Shown piece by piece: positions 1 through 13,500 of a stretch of 37,280 nucleotides of DNA (positions are counted from its first letter, which is position 1; each line of letters begins with the position of its first letter). The stretch comes from Acidobacteriota bacterium (GTDB lineage Bacteria; Acidobacteriota; Blastocatellia; Chloracidobacteriales; JADJPF01). The DNA is taken from NCBI GenBank assembly GCA_016213785.1, contig JACQZQ010000068.1, positions 1 through 37,280 on the forward strand, given 5' to 3'. The notes beneath the pieces were generated by a model. That model did no database searches and had not been told where the DNA came from. It worked only from the letters and a program-made list of their open reading frames with translations. Made by a program: the position numbers and the translations under genes.

Positions 1-1462
1 TGAGGATATCAAAGAAAAAGTTCAAGCTCGTGGGGCAGTTCTTTCAACCCTTAAAAGAGAACAACCTCAACTAGAAACTTTCCTCTCTTCCCTTGGTCTT
101 GCCTTTTGTTTTGGTGCAAAACCTGATTTAGAAAAACTATTCCCTGGTAAGCTTGTAAATTTACCAACCTATGCATTCCAACGTAATAGATATTGGTTAG
201 AAAAGGGAGTAGGTAGGAAGGAAGATGCTATCTTTCTAGGGCTTGAGCCAGCACATTCATTGTTAAGTGTAGAAACATCAATAGAAGAGGAGGAAGGCTA
301 TTTAAGGCAGCGACTAGCAGCATTACCTGAAAATGAGCAGTTAGCTACTTTGGTTTCTATAGTTCAGCAAGAAGTAGCAAGAGTACTAGCATTATCAAGT
401 ATTGACAGTGTGCCTACCGAAAAACCGCTTAAGGAACTAGGATTGGATTCTTTAATGGCAGTGCAGCTGAGAAAACGTCTTTCAATGCTTTGTGAGGTAG
501 AACTACCTGCAACCTTAGTTTTTGAATATCCAGCACCAAATGATATTGCAAAACTGCTATTAGATCGCACTCTAGAAGAACATCTACCTTCGCTCTTACA
601 TAATAGTAAAGAGGTGAAAAAAGATTGGTCATCATTAGTTGAGATACAACCTAAAGGTGCAGGCAGACCTTTTTTCTGTGTTCACCCTATTGGAGGCTAT
701 GCCTATTGTTATTCTCAATTGTCATATTTGCTAGGAGAGGATCAACCTTTCTATGGATTACAAGCAGCTGGTTTAGCTTCTGATATAAAACCTGATACTT
801 CTATTGAGCAAATGGCTTCTCGCTATATCAAAGAATTAAGGCAGGTGCAGCCAAATGGCCCATATCTCATAGGAGGATGGTCTATGGGCGGAATTATTGC
901 ATTCGAGATGGCCCAACAGCTTTACAACCAAGGCCAAGAAGTAGAACAACTTGTTATGTTTGATACTTTTGAATTATCCCAAAAGAAACCAGATAATATT
1001 GAGTCTGTAATAGGTTTAGTCAACTTAACAGGTTTACCAATAAATGAAGAAGAGTTTCGCCGTTGTCCATCAAAAGAATTGCTAGAGGTATTGATGCAAC
1101 ATGCGTTATTCAGCAGCATTTTGTCTTTTAACACCATAATCGAAAAATTCCCTCAATACTGGCAAGTTTTTAAGAGTTGTATAAATGCTCCTGGTAATTA
1201 TCGGCCTCAAATCTACCCAGGCAAAATAACCTTGATCCGCTGCTCAGAGATTGAGCATGGTGTAAGAGCATCACGAGAATTAATAAACCTATTTGAGGAT
1301 AGAACATTAGGATGGGCTGAATTCTCTACTAAACCAATAGACGTTCATTTTGTCAAAGGTGTCCATCATAAGATGATGGAAGGTTCCTACGTAGAAGAAG
1401 TTGCTGAGCAATTAAAAATAATAACAGGTATTTTTGCTTATCCTCCATGTGCATTAGGATAA
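1..1462 (+). CDS. Type I polyketide synthase, C-terminal part (AT end, ACP, thioesterase); 5' truncated by window edge
   Basis: Open from the window edge (codons start at base 2) to the TAA at 1460-1462, 486 codons visible. The ATG at 260 is internal and not the start. Codons from base 2 give the end of an acyltransferase, including LKREQPQLE and the post-AT linker LPTYAFQRNRYWL. Only about 40 residues later an ACP begins, with phosphopantetheine Ser in GLDSL (449-451). A type I thioesterase follows: nucleophile Ser in GGWSMGG (881-883), Asp in MFDTF (962-964), His in GVHHKMM (1364-1369). No KR, DH or ER lies between AT and ACP, so the last extension should keep its beta-keto group before TE release. 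LKREQPQLE occurs here only in the three YASHS-type ATs of the opposing operon, so this AT is probably methylmalonyl-type (inference). The gene converges on the minus-strand operon and ends a separate assembly line. The KS and anything upstream lie outside the window. Confidence 0.93.
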   Translation, partial: EDIKEKVQARGAVLSTLKREQPQLETFLSSLGLAFCFGAKPDLEKLFPGKLVNLPTYAFQRNRYWLEKGVGRKEDAIFLGLEPAHSLLSVETSIEEEEGYLRQRLAALPENEQLATLVSIVQQEVARVLALSSIDSVPTEKPLKELGLDSLMAVQLRKRLSMLCEVELPATLVFEYPAPNDIAKLLLDRTLEEHLPSLLHNSKEVKKDWSSLVEIQPKGAGRPFFCVHPIGGYAYCYSQLSYLLGEDQPFYGLQAAGLASDIKPDTSIEQMASRYIKELRQVQPNGPYLIGGWSMGGIIAFEMAQQLYNQGQEVEQLVMFDTFELSQKKPDNIESVIGLVNLTGLPINEEEFRRCPSKELLEVLMQHALFSSILSFNTIIEKFPQYWQVFKSCINAPGNYRPQIYPGKITLIRCSEIEHGVRASRELINLFEDRTLGWAEFSTKPIDVHFVKGVHHKMMEGSYVEEVAEQLKIITGIFAYPPCALG

Positions 1463-1497
1463 GCAATTGGATATTTTGTTAAAAAGGATGAGAATTT

Positions 1498-1538
1498 GGC
1501 AAAATCTGTGACAATATGTTTTTACACGCTATTTTGCC
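1498..1538. terminator. Possible weak bidirectional terminator between convergent PKS genes
   Basis: A perfect 8-bp inverted repeat, GGCAAAAT (1498-1505) and ATTTTGCC (1531-1538), spans the 59-bp gap between the two convergent stop codons; the right arm lies in the last codons of gene B. The 25-nt loop and AT-rich arms make it a poor intrinsic terminator. It is the only symmetric element seen in the gap. Confidence 0.2.
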
Positions 1539-4500
1539 TTGTTCTTGTTTTATCAATTAAAGGCTTTAGATATTTTACGAGTGTTTTTACACTAGGGGAT
1601 GTTAGCATTGACTGATGATCGCCAGCTACATTATAGCATTCAAGAGGTTGTCTAGAGAGTTTATTCCAGCTAGAGGAAAAATCAAACGTTTTGCTTAAAA
1701 CCCCTTCACTAGCGCGGAAGAAAGCAATTTTGCCTGAATAAATTTTGGGCTGATAGTTGTAGAGAGCATGACAGTTAATTTTAAAGATTCTTAACAATAG
1801 CTCTTTCTGAGATATATCGATACCACCAGGCAAATCATTTATCTTATCAACGCACTCAAATTGACTAACCATATCTAGTCGATTTACTTCATTTATTAGC
1901 TCTTTCAAGTTTTCATCATTTTTTAAGTTGAGTGTGCTTGCAACTAAAACGGCTTCTGACGCGCTTAAATCATCAATATTAATACCCTTAAAAGGATTTT
2001 GCTTGTTCATAGTTGGAACCCAACTATCAAAAAGAGCTAATAGTTCTACCACGTCGTCTTTAGCTAATAGCTGTTGTGCCATTTCAAAAGCTATAACTCC
2101 ACCCATTGAATGACCTGCTAATTGGTATGGCCCTTCAGGTTGAACTTGTTTCATTAGTTCAATATAATGCGCGGCCATTTCTTCAATCGTTTCATGTGGT
2201 TTTTGTTCTGCGTTTAAGCCATTAGATTGAAAACCATAGAATGGTTGCTCTTTGCCAAGTTGGGAGGCAAGTTCAAAGTAACCTAGTACATTTCCTCCTG
2301 CTGGGTGAACAATAAAAATTGGTGTTTGTGTTCTGCCTTTTTGGATTTCAACAAGTGAAGACCATTCAGGAGTGTGCGGCTCTTTTAATAATTCACCAAG
2401 CCGCTCAATAGTAGCAGATTGAATAAGCATTGAGAGTGGCAATTTAACGCTTAATCGTTTTTCAATATTTGCCATCAAACGAGTGGCAAGTAAAGAATGT
2501 CCGCCTATATCAAAAAAGTTATCATTTATTCCTACTTTATCTATACCTAAAAGGTTTGAATAAATTTCTGCTAGCGTTTCTTCTATGGAGTTTCTAGGAG
2601 CTATATAAGGTGTTGGAGATAAATCAGAGCTTTGTTCTAAGGCTAAGTTAGTTAAAGCTTTATGATCTATTTTTCCATTAGCAGTTAAGGGGAATTTATC
2701 TATTCTAATGAAAAGGCTTGGCACCATATATTCTGGCAGTTTTTGTTTTAAGGTTTCTTTTATCTCTGCGCTTGTTACTTTTGCTGATTGCTTAATTACC
2801 ATATAAGCAACTAGCTTTTTCCCACTAGATTGGTCATCTTTAGCAATCACAATACATTCCACTACACTGGGGTGTTCTATTAACACAGATTCTATTTCGC
2901 CTAACTCAATACGAAAGCCTCTAATTTTTACTTGGTTATCATTACGACCTAGATATTCTATATCTCCATCTTCAAGATATTTGGCTAGATCTCCTGTGCG
3001 GTATAACCTTATTGTTGTGTTTGAGTTATCCAATCTATGATTAATAAAACGTTCTTCTGTTAACTCTTTCCTATTAAGGTAGCCGCGAGCAACTCCTGAG
3101 CCTCCTACATATATTTCACCTGTTACTCCAACAGGGACTCCAACAGGGACTTGTTTTTTATCTTTATCAAAAATAAAAAGTTGAAGGTCAGGAATAGCTT
3201 TACCTATTACACTTCCTAGTGTTGTATCATTTTTAGTTAATGGTCTATAGGTAACGTGAACTGTAGTTTCAGTAATACCGTACATATTGATAAGCTGAGG
3301 TTGTTTGTCTGAATGCCTATCAAACCAAGGTTTTAGACTATTTAATTCTAATGCTTCCCCTCCAAATATTACATATTTTAAGTTTAGCTTTTCTCTTTCT
3401 TGGTCTGCTTGCTCATCAACTTTTATTAATTGACGAAATGCTGCTGGAGTTTGATTAAGTACCGTAACTTGTTCTTTAATTAGAAGTTGATAGAAATCTT
3501 CAGGGTTACGGCTAATTAAATAAGGGACAATTACGAGCCTACCACCAAACACGAGAGCACCCCAAATTTCCCATACTGAAAAGTCAAATGCATAGGAATG
3601 AAATAATGACCATGCATCCTTTTCATTAAAATTAAACCACTCTTTAGTTGCTAACATTAAACGAGCAACATTAAAGTGAGTGACCATAACTCCTTTAGGA
3701 TTACCAGTTGAACCAGATGTGTAGATTATATAAGCTAGGTTTTCTGGTTGTACAATATCGGGGAGGTTATTGGAGCTTTGCTTGGAAATCTCTGCCCAAT
3801 CGCTATCTAAACAGATAAGTTTTGCAGTAGTTGAAGGCAATTTATCAACTAGCTTTTCTTGTGTTAGAAGTATGTTTAGCTTGGCATCGTCTAAAATAAA
3901 GGCTTGTCTATCTTGTGGATAAGTAGGATCTATTGGCACATAAGCCCCACCCGCCTTTAGTATTCCTAGTAATCCTATAATCATTTCTAAAGATCGCTCT
4001 ACACAAATCCCTACTAGCACTTCAGGGACAACACCAAGTTTTATTAAATGGTTAGCTAGTTGGTTTGCTTTAATATTTAGCTGTGAGTAAGTTAGTTTTA
4101 CACCTTCAAATACTAGAGCAATCGCCTCAGGTGCTTTTGCTACTTGTTCTTCAAATAGTTTAATGGTTGTTATGTTAGGGTAATTTAGAGGATTAGAGTT
4201 TAATTGCTGAACCAACCAGTTACGTTCTTCAGGAAGCACAATGCTTAGCTCGCCAATTCTGCTAATTCCACTAATTATTTGATCTGAAAGATGAAGTATT
4301 CGTTCTAAGAATTTGTTTTCATAAAATAAACTTTCATCATAAAAAAGAACTAGCTCTAAACTATTTTTTAGATCATCGATAATAAAGTGTATTTCATCTT
4401 CAGCAAAAGTTTTAGTATGTTCAATTTTACGATCATTTGATAATAAATTAGCTGTAGAGAAGTTATACCAATTAAAATAAAACTTTAGTCCTTCATCTTT

Positions 4501-7500
4501 AATTAATTGCTTTTGCATAAAAACAGAAAGGTTTTGCTTAGCACCTAGCTGTTTTTTGTACTCCTTAACTTGGGTAAGATACTGGTTAACTGTTGTATTT
4601 GCAGCAAATAAGTCCTTATTAAATATTGTAGGCACTACTTGATAAATACACCCTATTGTGTTGATATGTTCTGTTGGCCTTAGAGCAACTACTTCGTATG
4701 TAAGAAAACTATTAGTAGGATTAAACCATTTGTCTAAAACTAGTCCAAACAACGCTCTAAAGTAAACTGAGAGGCTATAACCAACGGATTTACAATATTT
4801 ACTGATACTGGCTAGCTTTTCTCCTTCTATAATTACTGGAATCCGTCTTGCTTGAGCCGCTTTTCCGGTCTTATGTGCTGCACTTAATGGTTCTATAGTT
4901 TTAACCTGCTCTGACCAAAATTCTATAGTCTCTTTATTATCAACTTGCGGGAGCATATCTTGAGTATAACTATAGAAAGACCCACTGCTAACACATGTAA
5001 GAGGCTGCCCATTTAATAAAGATTCATAAACTTTGCTAATTTTTTCTAGAAGTAATGTAACAGAATAAGCATCAAACAGTATATGGAACCAAGCCAGTAC
5101 AGAAACATATTCCCCTTGTAAGTCTTTAATTAAGTAGAACTTATAGGGGAATTCACTTTTGAGATCATATTGAATCTTAACCAAGCCTGTAATAAATTCT
5201 TTAATGTTGGCAGGATCTGTTTTGTGAGAAAGATCAATAAATTCAAATGGGACTTGACTTACTTCTGAAATAAACTGTATTGGTTCATCTCTGAGTAAAG
5301 TAAATCGGGTTTTAGTCATTTCCTCGCAGGCTGCTACCATTTCTATAGCTTGTTGCCAAATTGCTACATTTACGTTCTTTCCTATCCTGACCACTATACC
5401 ATCACTAAAAATAGTACTGTTTGGATTGAGCAAATTTGCTAAATAAAGATCTCTTTGTGTTGGGGTTAATGGCGATATTTGCTCAATGTGTGTACTTATT
5501 CCAACGAGATTAGCAATATCCTTATGGAAAAGTTGTATTGCTCTAATTCTTTGCTCAGGAGATTCAGCAACAGCATTTAATATTGTTAAGTAATTGTCAA
5601 TTATTGTCTTAATGGTGCTTTCATCAAATAAATCGATGCTATATTCCAACATTCCATGTAACTTTTCTTCTGTTTCTGTAATACGGATAAACAATTCTGT
5701 TACAGTTGTGGCAGTGTTAGAAAAAGATAGTTCCATGCTTAAGTTATCAAGTTGCCAGTCTGTTTTAGTAAATGTCCGTTGATAACTAAAGCCGATCTGT
5801 TGATGCGGCAAAACATTTTTATTACGATCAAATTTAAGCTGCTCAAAGATCTTTTCAAGAGGTAAATCTTGATGCGAGAATGCAGCAAAAGTTACGTCTC
5901 GCACACGTTGTAGTAGTTCGGAAAACTTTGGGTTTCCTGACAAATCATTGCGTATTATCAAAATATTTATAAAACAGCCAATAAGTGTTTCTACTTGTAC
6001 CTGATTGCGGTTTGCGGATGCTGAAGCAATGCAAATATCTTCCTGACCGGTGTAGCGATAAAGTAATACGTTGAGTGCTGCTAAAACAATATTGTAGAGG
6101 GTTACATTCTCTTTTTGTGCGAGTTTCTTTAACTTACTAGCTAGTTCTGGGGTGAAATTAAAATGAATAGTTGCTCCTCGCCTACTAGGAATACTTGGTT
6201 TGGGGCGATCTATAGGAAGTTGTAGTCCCTTTATCCCTTCAAGTTGCTGTTTCCAATAACCTAAATCTTTATTGAACCTTTCATTGGTATACCAATTACG
6301 TTCCCAATAAGCATAATCAGCGTACTGAATCTCAAGTTCAAGTAGTGGTGATGGTTTATTTTGGCTAAAGGCTTGGTAAAGTTGTGTTAATTCTCTAAAT
6401 AAAAAGTCAATTGATAAACCATCCATAGAAATATGATGAGTGGTTAATAGTAATAAGTGCTGGGTTGCTTCTAATTGTAACAACTTAATCTTTATTAATG
6501 GCAGTACTGTTAGATCAAAATTTTCTGTTGCTAATTGAGCAATTAAGCGCTCTGTTTCAACCTTGCGCTTATATTGATCAAGGTTTTGTAGGTCTATTTT
6601 TTCAATCAAGAGAGCTTCCATTGGTTTGACTATCTGGCTTGCAATACCATCAGTCATCACATAAGTAGTACGAAGTATTTCATGCCGATTAACAATCTCA
6701 TTAATGCTTTGTTCTAAGGCAGCAACCTGCAATTTTCCATTAATTTTAAGTGCAAATGGTAAATTGTAATAAGGGCTACTAGGCTCAAGCTGATAAGTAA
6801 ACCAGATACGTTGTTGTGAAAATGAGAGTGGAAGAGTCTGGTTTCTCGGTACTTTTCTGATAGTTGTTTTTGTCTGATTACTGCCTGTAGAGTTTACATT
6901 ATCTTCTACTAAATCTAATTGTAAAAACTTGAGTAATTCTGAGGTTAAACTCTGGGCTGTAGGAAAGCGTAGTATTAAGGTTGTTGGTAAGTCTATAGCA
7001 AAAGCTGTTGAAAGCCGATTACGTGTTTCAACAGCCATCAGTGAATCAAGCCCTAATTCTTGAAATGGTGTTTCTGGTAATAAACAACTTTCTGGCAATG
7101 CCAAGACATGTGCAACTTCTTTTGTAACTAATGATAGGAGTTTAGCTAACTGCTCATTTTGTGATAATGATTTCAAACTATCTTTTAAGGATAAAACACT
7201 CTTGGAATGAGAACTCTCTATTCGTGTTTTTAAGATTTTTGTCTTGATCATTCCACTTAACAAAACAGGAATAGATGTTTGTTTAGATAGGGTTTCTAGT
7301 CTTAATTTAGCCACTATCAATAGTGGTTCTGGTAGCGATATTGCTCTATCAAAAAGTAATAAACCTTCTTTTTCAGTGATAGCGTCTAACCCTTGACGCT
7401 TCATTCTAGCTAGTTCTGATGAACCAAGATGAGCAGTCATACCCGATCCTGATTGTTGCCATAATCCCCAAGCCAAACTCTGTGCAGGTAAAGCCTTACT

Positions 7501-10500
7501 GCGACGATAATTTGCCAGTGTATCTAAAAATGTATTGGCAGCGGCATAATTTGACTGGCTTGCAGTGCCTAATATTCCTGCTATTGATGAGAACATTACA
7601 AATAGACTTAATTTTTTATCTTTAGTTAATTGGTGTAGATTCCATGCTCCATCTACTTTTGCAGAGAGTACTTTATTAATGCTTTCGTTATTTTGTGACA
7701 AAAGTAATCCGTCTTCTAATGCTCCAGCACAATGAATTACTGCAATCAATGGATGCTCTTTAGGTATAGAATCAATCAATAATTTAACTGATGAATAATC
7801 TGCCACGTCACAGGCAGCAATTTCAACATTTGCATTTTGTTGCTCTAAAGCTGCTTTTAGTGCTTCTGCTCTAGGGGCTGCCATTCCCTGGCGTGATGTT
7901 AGTAACAGATGTTTAGCACCATAGTTATTAACTAAATGCTTAGCTATTAAACTACCAATCTCACCAGTGCCCCCTGTAATCAATATTGTGCCATTATCAA
8001 GAGGCTGATATTGTTGATTTACTGATGATTTATGTTGATATGAGATCAGGCGAGGTGCTAACAGTCTACCATTACGCACAGTTATTTCTGGCTCTGAGTT
8101 TACCTTTAATGCATTGATAAGTGTTTGTTCATCAGTCTGATCATCAATATCAATTAATCTTACTAAGCGATCTGGGTGCTCATTTCTAGCACTTCTTAAG
8201 AGTCCCCATAATGCTGAATAGTTAAGATCAGTTAATTGATCGTCTGATGACGTTGCTATTGCGTGTCTAGTAATCCAGATTAATTCACTGCCTAGCAAGT
8301 GTTTATTAGTTAATAATGTTTGTAGTTGTTCTAAGGCTTTTACGACATTGTTTATTACCCTATTTGATTCAGTGGTATTATCGCTATTCTCTATAACTGT
8401 AGTGTCAATAATTACTGTTTGAGTAACCACACCTTGCTTATTTATATGCTCTATTAATGCGTCTAGCTTATCAAAAGCATTGATATTAAGGCGTTTAGTT
8501 AATTGTGATGATCCCAAAATAACAGCAGATGTTAATTGATTGTTGGTTGTAGTTAAGTTTATTGGTTGCCATTTAATGTTATAGAAATGACGATCAATCT
8601 CGCCCATTACTGCGGCTTTTACTTGTTGGCGTGTAGCCTTTCTTTTTATTAATCTTTCAATATGAGCTAACGGTTCAAAAGAATCATCATAGAGCGATAT
8701 CTCTAGATCATCTGTTCTACTAATCTTTGCATAGACTTCTTTTGAACCTAGAGCAAACAATTTTGCGCCTCTCCATTCAAAAGGCAAATGCAGAACCTGT
8801 TCTGACTCATCAAATAGAAAAAATCCTGAATGTAATGCTGCATCTAATAAAACAGGATGTACCCCATAATACTCGGCATTTATCGCATTTTCTGCGGGTA
8901 ACACTAATTTAGTAAATATTGTGTTATCTTTACGCCATATCTCTTTGACTGCTTGAAATAATGGCCCGTATTCTACATCTAACGAACTTTTAATTCTGTC
9001 ATAAAAGTTCGTTAAATCCATTAACTTGCTATCAGGTGGAGGCCAATTTAACATTCTAGCCATTGTTGTTGAAGAATTGGTATTGCTATTTAATAATCCA
9101 TTAGCATGTTTAATCCACCCTCCTTCAATACCATTCTCTGCATTTCTGCTATATAGAGCAAAATTATGTTGATTCTGCACATCACTAGGAGAAATTTTAA
9201 TTTGTATCTGCCGCGTCACTTTTTCATTCAATATTAATGGCGAGATTATAATCAATTCTGATACTGTATTTGCTCCGATCTGCTGTGCAGCAGCCCAAAC
9301 CAATTCTACTAAAGCAGCCCCAGGTATAATAATGGTATCAAATACTAGGTGTTGTGCTAACCAGGGTTGTTCTGCAATAGATAGTCTGCCACTAAATATG
9401 TGTCCTTCTCCATCAGCTAATTCTGTCATAGCTGAAAGTAAGGGATGAGACAATGATTGTAAGCCTGCGACACTAACATTTGTTTTTTCTGTTCTCTTTC
9501 TCTCTAACCAAAATCGTTGTCTATCAAAAGCATAAGTGGGAATATCAACAAATTTGCCATGCAATATTTTCTTCCATTCAATATTTGCACCATTACAATG
9601 TAGTGCGCCTAATGAAGTATAAAAGCTTTCTAATTGGGGTTGTTCTCTCTTTAATGTACTAACTACGGCTCCTTTACCATTTGCTTGTTTTCTTACTTCC
9701 TCCATAGACACTGTTAATAATGGGTGTGAACTTATTTCTACCATTATGTAGTTTTCTGTTCTAAATAATTGCTCTACTACTTGACCAAAATAAACTGTCT
9801 GTCTCAAATTTTTATACCAATATTGGGCATCTAGTTCATTACCATTTACCTCTTTTGTTGTTACGGTAGAAATAAATTTTATTTGTGCTAAACCTGGTTT
9901 TATATCTATTAAAGAATTTATTAACGCTTCTTTAATTATTTCTACCTGTGGAGAGTGTGAGGCATAATCTACTTGAATTTTCTTGCAGAAGATTTGTTCT
10001 ATTGCTAACTCTAATAAGAGTTTTTCAATAGCTTGGCTCTCTCCTGCAACTACAGTTTGAGACGCGCTATTACTTACTGCAATTGATATCTTTCCTTGGT
10101 AATCAGGTGTATTTATTCTAGCTTGAACTTGAGTGAGAGTTAGTTCTACCATTGCCATCAAGCCTTGTTTGGCAAATTGTTTTATTACGCGACTACGACG
10201 GCATACTATTTTTACAGCGTCTATTAAACTTAAAGCTCCTGCAATATAGGCAGCGGCTATTTCTCCTTGAGAATGTCCAACTACCACATCAGGTTTTACT
10301 CCGTACTCCTGCCACATTGCTGTTAATGCAACTGACATAGCAAATAAAACTGGTTGTACTACATCTGTTTCGTTTAATCTTGATTGCTCTTTATTAGCCA
10401 TTAATTCAGCAATCACAGAAAATCCAGATTCTATTTTTATTAACTTATCACATTCTTCTATAGCGCTACGAAATGCTTTAGAAGTATGAAATAATTCTTT

Positions 10501-13500
10501 ACCCATTCCTAACCATTGTGATCCTTGTCCTGGATAGATAAATGCTATTTTGGGTAATACTACAGCTTTTGCTTTTATGGCTAATGGGGCTGTTGCTGTG
10601 GTTGCAATCTGATTTAATGACGTTATTAACTGCTCTCTATTTTGGAATACAACTGCCAATCTATCAGCAAAGTGGGTACGCGAGTTAGCAGCACTATAAA
10701 TAATATCTGTCAATTCTTGTTCAGGATGTTTATTAATATGTTCAGCATAGTTTAATGCTTGTGTTTTTAAGCTTTCTTCTGTCTTTCCTGATAAAAGTAG
10801 TAGGTTTATACTTGGGCTTAAAATTGTATTATCTTTTTGGTGTTGTGTTTGTGGCTCTGGTGCTTCTTCTAAAATAACATGAGCATTTGTTCCACTAAAA
10901 CCAAATGAACTTACAGCAGCCCTCCTAGGGGTGCCATTCTTAACCCATTCCATCTGCTCGGTTGCTACTTTGACTGGTAACTCTTGCCAATTAATGTGAG
11001 GGTTTGGTTGATTAAAATATAAGCTCTTTACAAGTTGCTTTTCTTGTAAACAAAGTATTGCTTTTATTACTCCTGCAATTCCTGCTGCTCCTTCTGTATG
11101 GCCTATATTGGTCTTTACTGAGCCTATGTATAGATTTTCTTTTCTATCTGTTCCATAGACAGCACCTATTGATTCTACTTCTATAGGGTCGCCTAGTGGC
11201 GTGCCCGTACCATGACATTCTACATAGCTTACAGTTGCCGCATCGACTCCTGCTTGAGTTAATGCTGCTGTTATTACTGCTTGTTGTGATGGGCCATTTG
11301 GTGCTGTAAGGCCATTGCTACGGCCATCTTGATTTATTGCACTACCTTTAATTAATGCCAGTATTGGATTACCGTCTCTTTGTGCGTCGCTGAGTTTTTT
11401 AAGGTAGAGCATTCCACATCCTTCTGCTCTAACATATCCGTCTGCTTCAGCACTAAATGCTTGGCATTTTCCTTGGTGGCTCAATGCTTTTAATTTTGAA
11501 AAATAAATATGTCCTTCAGGTTCTAGTATTAGATTTACTCCACCTACTAATGCACTCTCACACTCTCCCTGTCTTAGTGCTTGGCAAGCTAAATGCAGCG
11601 CTACTAGTGACGAGGAACAAGCAGTGTCTACAGGAAAGTTAGGCCCTTTAAGTCCTAAAACATATGATATTCTTCCCACAACTGCACTATGTACAGTGCC
11701 TAATAATGAATAAGCATCTATGTAATCAATATCAGCGGTTACTCTGGTAAGGTATTCTTGACCGCAGATGCCTACGTATACACCTGTATTAGTTCCCATT
11801 AAATCTTCTGCAACTATGCCCGCATTTTCTAATACTTCCCAGCAGGTTTCTAATAAAAGCCTTTGTTGCGGGTCGATATTTACTGCTTCTCTAGGTGATA
11901 TGCCAAAAAATCCAGCATCAAATTCGCGGATATCTCCTAAAAATCCACCCCACTTTGCATAAGTCTTACCTTTTACTTCTGGGTCAGTATCAAAATATGC
12001 CTCTACATCCCAACGCTCTTTTGGTACGGTAGTTATAGCATCTCTGCCTTCAATCAATAGTTGCCAAAAGGATTCCAAACTTTCCACTTCTCCAGGAAAT
12101 CGACATGCTACTGATACAATAGCAACAGGTTCTATGGTGTGTTGTTTACTCTTAAAAGTCGGTTTTGATTTTTTGGCAACCTCTTTTTCATAACCCAACT
12201 TTTCAATTATAAAAACTGCTACTTGCTTCAATGTTGGGTAATCAAAGGCTAAGGTTGCTGGTAGGTTTAAGAATATTTTTTTGCTTATCTTCTCTTTTAA
12301 CTCAACAGCCATTAGCGAATCTAATCCCATTTCGGTAAATGGGCGGTTAACATCAATCTTCTCTTTGGTAGCCATACCAAGCACTGATGCTAGTTCCTGG
12401 CTAATAATTTCTAGGATGGCTTGTTCTTTTTGTGTTGGATTTAATCCTTGTAACTGTAATTTTAATACAGAAAACTCTTTTGCTTTGACATCTTTTTGAG
12501 AAGTTTTTATAGCCCGTTTTGCTTTTTCAATATTTAATTGTGCAGGTATTAGGACGGCTTCTGGTCTAGTTAATGCTTCTCTAAAGAGTTTTAATGCTTC
12601 GGCTGTACTTAAAGCATTAATGTCTTGTCCAGCCAATTGATAGCGAGCATTCTCTGACAATTTAGCTGACAATTTAGCTGCCATTCCTACTTCAGCCCAT
12701 GCTGTCCAAGCTAAACTCTGTGCTGTTAATCCTTGTTGCTGTCGGTACTCTGCTAAGCCATCTAGAAATCTATTAGCAGCAGCATAATTGCTCTGTCCAG
12801 GATTACCTAGTGTTGCAGCCAAAGAAGAGAAGAGAACAAAAATTTCTAATTGCTTATTTTTAGTTAAAAAGTGCAGATTCCAAGCACCATTAACCTTGGG
12901 CGACATTACTTTTTCTAATCTATTGGCTGTTTGTTGCAATACCAGCCCATCATCAATAATTCCTGCACAATGAATAATGCCACAAAGATCTTTTTCTGCT
13001 GGTATTGATTCAATGAGGGTTTTTAAGGCTTCATAATCAGCAATATCACAATTAACTACTTCTAGATTAGCTCCATACTCAGCTAACTCTTTAATGAACT
13101 CATTTACTCCTGTTGTGATTGTTGCTTGGCGAGAAACTAATAACAGATGTTTGGCTGATAGCTCTTTTGCTAAATATCTAGCTACTTCTTTACCTAATGC
13201 GCCTAATCCTCCTGTAATTAATACAGTGCCTTTTAATTTTAGTTCTGCTTTTTCTTGAACGTTAGGCTCAACAGCTTTAAAAGAAGGATAAAATAGTTGG
13301 TCTTTTCTTAAAGCAAGCTGTTTATATTCGCTTCCAAGTACAGTATTGATTAACGGCCAATTGTTGGCTTCATCTATATCAATCAATTGAATATTGCGAT
13401 TGGGATATTCATTTTGTACACTGCTTATAAGGCCAGCAATAGGTGTATGTATTAAATCTAGCTCTTGTTTACCATCTCCCACCAACATAGCTTGTTTAGT

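Noticed and set aside
260-1462. ATG at 260 as the start of a free-standing ACP-thioesterase gene
   Set aside because: The same frame is open to the window edge and codes for AT and post-AT linker sequence, so 260 is internal to a truncated PKS gene.
1479-1505. Short sequence GATGAGAATTTG shared with 37163-37174 near the right edge
   Set aside because: A 12-nt match in AT-rich DNA of this length is expected by chance, and the flanks do not match, so it is not an element boundary or att site.
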